Shown here one piece after another: positions 61,101 to 64,000 of a DNA stretch of 64,000 nucleotides (position 1 is its first letter; every line of letters starts with the position of its first letter). Source of the DNA: Pseudarthrobacter enclensis (GTDB taxonomy: Bacteria > Actinomycetota > Actinomycetes > Actinomycetales > Micrococcaceae); contig NZ_JAUSRE010000017.1 of the NCBI RefSeq assembly GCF_030811655.1, positions 1 to 64,000 on the forward strand, read 5' to 3'. The notes below the pieces were generated by a model. The model did not search any database. It was given only the letters and a program-made list of their open reading frames with translations, and was not told where the DNA came from. The translations under genes were made by a program, and so were the position numbers.

Positions 61101-61301
61101 ATGAAGGACATCCGCCGCCTCTACGTGAACACTTCGGAAGGCGACAAGCTCGGCTATATCGACCTGGCGACAATGGAGGTCGTCACGGAGTCGGAGGCAA
61201 GCGACGCCGAACTTCGGTCAGCACTTTCGGTCCTTGGCTCGCCATCGGACGTCGTCCGGACGGCCCGGTCATTCGTCAAGCGCCACCGGCGCCGGCTATG
61301 A
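61101..61301 (+). CDS. Small hypothetical protein upstream of the NERD gene
   Basis: 66 residues: MKDIRRLYVNTSEGDKLGYI, DLATMEVVTESEASDAELRS and VVRTARSFVKRHRRRL. Its stop overlaps the ATG of the NERD-domain gene (ATGA), so the two form an operon and may once have been parts of one system. Starts at ATG 61101; an ATG six codons earlier is less likely. Function unknown. Confidence 0.6.
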   Translation: MKDIRRLYVNTSEGDKLGYIDLATMEVVTESEASDAELRSALSVLGSPSDVVRTARSFVKRHRRRL

Positions 61302-61794
61302 ACCTGCCGTGGGAGGACCTCGCCGAAGTCAGTCCAACAGCCCGTCTCGCGGGTCTTGAGGATGGCTCGTACAGGTCTGGCGCTGCCGCCGAGCAGCGGA
61401 CTGCCGGCCTCCTCGCGCCCCTGGAGCGGGCGGGCTAGCCCGTACTCCATTCGCTGCCGCTCAGCCCCTGCAAGGACATCGACCACCTGATCATCGGCCC
61501 GTCAGGGGTCTACTGCATCAACACCAAGTCATCCACCTACGGGGTTGCCGCCAAGGCTGACGGCACGGTGTTGGCCGCCACCTACCTGAGCGCAGCTGCC
61601 CGCATAAACATCGCCTGCACGCCGGTCGTGGCCGTCTGGTCGTCCCTCAGTTTTGAATCCGAACGCCGTCGCGTCGTTGATGGGTTGGAGATTGCTGACC
61701 GCCTTCGCTCCCGGCCCAGCCGGTTCCCGGATGCCTGGGTCTACGTCGTATACGCGACGGCAAGACGGTCCACACCTGGACGGCCCACCACTAA
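61298..61794 (+). pseudogene. NERD (nuclease-related) domain protein gene with an internal stop
   Basis: ATG 61298 reads MNLPWEDLAEVSPTARLAGL to ERAG, then TAG 61436-61438 (one base from TGG, Trp), and continues in the same frame PVLHSLPLSPCKDIDHLIIG PSGVYCINTKSSTYGVAAK. D-I-D-H-L-x-I-G-P-x-G-V-x-x-I-N-T-K is the NERD signature. The middle part is shortened compared with the family, and the end (WVYVVYATARRST) shifts frame shortly before TAA 61792-61794. Probably inactive, unless the stop is read through. Confidence 0.75.
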
Positions 61795-61815
61795 GCCGGC
61801 CGCGAAGGCCGTCGG

Positions 61816-61843
61816 CGGCCGCCCCATCAAGGGGGCCGTTTTT
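61816..61843 (+). terminator. Probable terminator after the NERD gene
   Basis: CCCC (61822-61825) pairs with GGGG (61831-61834), and the stem extends through bulges with CGG/CCG; TTTTT follows at 61839-61843. Confidence 0.6.
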
Positions 61844-61883
61844 GGAGGTGTGAGTAAATCGAAGTTGCGCCATAAAAGTGATA

Positions 61884-61899
61884 CGCAATTTAACTTGCG
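61884..61899. promoter_or_regulatory. Inverted repeat upstream of the permease gene
   Basis: CGCAATTTAACTTGCG has 5-bp arms CGCAA/TTGCG around an AT-rich centre, 76 bp before the permease start. The form suits a GntR or FadR-like site. A single small palindrome, so only suggestive. Confidence 0.3.
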
Positions 61900-61974
61900 G
61901 ACTGTCCCGATTCGGGGTTGTATTGGCGAGGGCTAGTTACCTGGATCACATCTCTCGGATGAAAGTAGGACATT

Positions 61975-63408
61975 GTGCCAACCTCGGCTCTTTCCTCGAA
62001 TGCGCTGAAGCACTCGATCAACACCCGCCAATTGACCATGATCGGAATTGGGGGTGTGATCGGCGCCGGCCTTTTCGTCGGCAGCGGAAGCACCATCTCC
62101 GGGTCTGGACCGGGTATCGTTCTCGTCTATCTCTTCGTTGGCCTGGTAATCATCCTGGTCATGCGGATGCTGGCGGAACTCGCTACCGCCAGCCCGGAAA
62201 CCGGGTCCTTCTCAACGTACGCCTCCCGCGAGCTAGGGTCGTGGGCTGGTCTCGCGGTCGGCTGGCTGTACGCATTCCACTGGTGTGTGACGGTGGCCTT
62301 TGAAGCGATTGCCGGGGCTGCCGTGGCCGCCCAACTGGTGCCCGGCGTTCCGACATGGGCTTATGCGCTGATCTTTATGGTGATCCTCACGGCCGTGAAC
62401 CTGGCAGCCGTGACGTCGTTTGCCCGCTTCGAATTCTGGTTCGCCATGATCAAGGTTGCTGCCATCGTCCTCTTCATTGTGGTTGGCATCGCAGCATTCC
62501 TCGGGGTGTTCCCTGGTTTCCAGTCCCCGGGGGTGGACAACTTGCTGGGACACGGCGGCCTCTTCCCGAAGGGCATGACCCCGGTACTGCTCGCTACGCT
62601 GACGGTCTTCTTTTCGTACTTCGGCACGGAACTCGTCACGATAGCCGCCGGCGAAGCCAAGGATCCCGTGCTGGCTGTCCGAAGGAGCATGCGGAGCGTT
62701 TCCTGGCGGATCCTCATCTTCTACGTTGGCTCTATCCTCATTGTCGTAACCCTGCTGCCCTGGGACGCCACCGAAGTAACCAAGAGCCCCTACACAGCGG
62801 TCCTGAACGAACTGCACGTACCCGGCGCCCAACTCGTGATGAACCTGGTCGTCCTGACCGCCGTCCTGTCGTGCCTCAACTCCGGCATCTACTCCTCCTC
62901 CCGCATGCTGTTCTCCCTCGCCCGCCGCGGCGAAGGCCCGCGCGCACTGGGAACCACCGGGACGAATGGTGTCCCGATCAAGGCAGTCCTGGCCGCGTCC
63001 AGCGCCGGGTTCTTGGCCGTCATCGCCAACTACTTCCTTCCGACCGGAACCGTATTCACCTTCCTGCTCAGCTGCTCGGGATCGGTGGCCATCGTTGTCT
63101 ACCTCACGATATGTGCAACCCAGATCGTCGGGCGGCTCAAAAAGACGCCGGCCGAGCGGGATGAGCTTCCCGTGAAGATGTGGGGCTTCCCGTACCTGTC
63201 CTACCTCGTGGCCGCCATCCTGCTCGTCATCATCGGAGGAATGGCCCTAACCCCGGCCTCCCAAACGCCGCTGGAGCTCACCAGCCTCATCACCGCCATC
63301 GCGGTGGTCGCCGGTATGGTGCATCAGAAGAAGACGGCGCGGACCGTCACCGCCCGGGTCAGTACTGAGCGTCCCGTACTGGACGATGTTCTCACCAACG
63401 ACCACTAG
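61975..63408 (+). CDS. Amino acid permease (APC superfamily, GabP/AnsP-like)
   Basis: 477 residues with twelve membrane segments. The N terminus RQLTMIGIGGVIGAGLFVGS and MLAELATASPETGSFSTYA are hallmarks of the amino acid transporter family; the loop FFSYFGTELVTIAAGEAKDP is shared by GABA, Phe and Pro permeases. Proton-driven uptake of an amino acid is expected. GTG 61975 has TAGGA upstream. The aminotransferase gene follows after 104 bp, so uptake and transamination are probably coupled, for example of GABA or a similar amino acid. Confidence 0.9.
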   Translation: MPTSALSSNALKHSINTRQLTMIGIGGVIGAGLFVGSGSTISGSGPGIVLVYLFVGLVIILVMRMLAELATASPETGSFSTYASRELGSWAGLAVGWLYAFHWCVTVAFEAIAGAAVAAQLVPGVPTWAYALIFMVILTAVNLAAVTSFARFEFWFAMIKVAAIVLFIVVGIAAFLGVFPGFQSPGVDNLLGHGGLFPKGMTPVLLATLTVFFSYFGTELVTIAAGEAKDPVLAVRRSMRSVSWRILIFYVGSILIVVTLLPWDATEVTKSPYTAVLNELHVPGAQLVMNLVVLTAVLSCLNSGIYSSSRMLFSLARRGEGPRALGTTGTNGVPIKAVLAASSAGFLAVIANYFLPTGTVFTFLLSCSGSVAIVVYLTICATQIVGRLKKTPAERDELPVKMWGFPYLSYLVAAILLVIIGGMALTPASQTPLELTSLITAIAVVAGMVHQKKTARTVTARVSTERPVLDDVLTNDH

Positions 63409-63512
63409 CGGCCGGGCATCCCAGCACATCGCACCTCTCCCCTGCCCCGCCAGGACCGGAGAGACAAGCCGCTCCCAGCAATCCTCACCTTTGACTTCCA
63501 ACAGGAGGCATC

Positions 63513-64000
63513 ATGACCATGCACTCGGCCACCCTGGCCATCAACGAAGCGATTCAAAAACGTAAAGCCAACGGTGAAAAGCTTCTCCACCTCGGCTTTG
63601 GGGAGTCCGGCCTGCCGGTCCCCGAGTTCATCACCCAGGTCCTCCGGATCTCCGCTGACCAGAACAGCTACGGAGCCGTCGTCGGATCGGAACAAGCCAG
63701 AAGCGCCGCCGCAGGCTGGTTCAGCCGGCGGGGACTTCCCACGGGGGCAGAGCAGATTCTGCTCGCTCCGGGCAGCAAGGCGCTGCTTTTCGCAGCACTC
63801 GCCACCGTCCCCGGGGACCTCATTCTTCCGCGCCCTTCATGGGTGAGCTACGCCGCCCAGGCCGCGCTGCTGAACAAAGCCATTATTGACGTCCCGATTC
63901 CGGACGACGCCGGCGGCATCCCGGACCCGGACCTCCTGGAGGCCGCCATCATCCGGTCAATGTCGTCCGGTGGTAACCCGGGCGTCCTCCTCCTGACTGT
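63513..64000 (+). CDS. Class I/II aminotransferase (partial, cut by window end)
   Basis: 162 codons visible from ATG 63513, which has AGGAGG seven bases upstream. Fold type I, PLP-dependent: NEAIQKRKANGEKLLHLGFG is the usual N terminus, SYGAVVGSEQARSAAAGWFS and LLAPGSKALLFAALATVPGD are the cofactor-approach region. The Lys lies beyond the window. Downstream partner of the amino acid permease. Substrate not determined. Confidence 0.88.
   Translation, partial: MTMHSATLAINEAIQKRKANGEKLLHLGFGESGLPVPEFITQVLRISADQNSYGAVVGSEQARSAAAGWFSRRGLPTGAEQILLAPGSKALLFAALATVPGDLILPRPSWVSYAAQAALLNKAIIDVPIPDDAGGIPDPDLLEAAIIRSMSSGGNPGVLLLT

Noticed and set aside
1-64000. CRISPR array, rRNA operon or complete prophage
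   Set aside because: No regularly spaced direct repeats, no rRNA sequence and no structural phage genes were seen while reading the window.

Overview
The window looks like chromosomal DNA of a high-GC Gram-positive bacterium of the Micrococcaceae, most likely an Arthrobacter / Pseudarthrobacter / Paenarthrobacter relative. The basis is the GC-rich third codon positions, frequent GTG/TTG starts, GGAGG-type ribosome sites, lipoprotein binding proteins without a dedicated sugar ATPase, CsbD / DUF805 / SRPBCC small proteins and many genes of soil-actinobacterial type. This is a judgement from gene content, not from a marker gene.

Left part (0.1-30.6 kb) is mostly intact. It holds an RsbQ-type hydrolase, a PAS-PAS-PAS-GGDEF-EAL cyclic-di-GMP protein, and a minus-strand six-gene operon (12.6 to 6.1 kb): lipoprotein binding protein, two permeases, ATPase, a fused glycerophosphodiesterase-inositol monophosphatase, and a DUF6454-like protein. 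I read it as a system that imports and dismantles a phosphodiester such as glycerophosphoinositol. Next comes a group of exported enzymes (a beta-propeller phosphoesterase, an S53 peptidase, a phosphodiester glycosidase). A LacI-controlled fructan or sucrose operon follows (regulator, binding protein, two permeases, GH32 enzyme), with two identical operators placed in and after the promoter. A histidine ammonia-lyase homologue that lacks the residues forming the MIO cofactor closes this part.

Right part (30.6-62 kb) is a mosaic of short working genes and many broken ones. Remnants include a GNAT acetyltransferase, IS110 and IS3 transposases, three copies of a STAS/SEC14-like protein, an XRE regulator, a haloacid dehalogenase, two peroxiredoxin-like genes, a Doc toxin, a NERD protein and a tandem family of unknown function. 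Intact genes among them include an MGDG-synthase-like glycosyltransferase between two IS remnants, an Old Yellow Enzyme, a Tat-exported purple acid phosphatase, an NAD-dependent epimerase-like enzyme, an ABC-2 exporter, a DUF2254 membrane protein and a large PEP-synthase / rifampin-phosphotransferase-like protein. The window ends in an amino acid permease followed by a class I/II aminotransferase cut by the window edge.

Two themes recur: scavenging of organic phosphate (GDPD-IMPase operon, phosphoesterase, phosphodiester glycosidase, acid phosphatase) and short duplicated elements (a 33-nt identical terminator, twin small proteins, a duplicated leader block at 51.2 and 58.6 kb). No rRNA, no convincing tRNA, no CRISPR array and no complete insertion sequence were seen.
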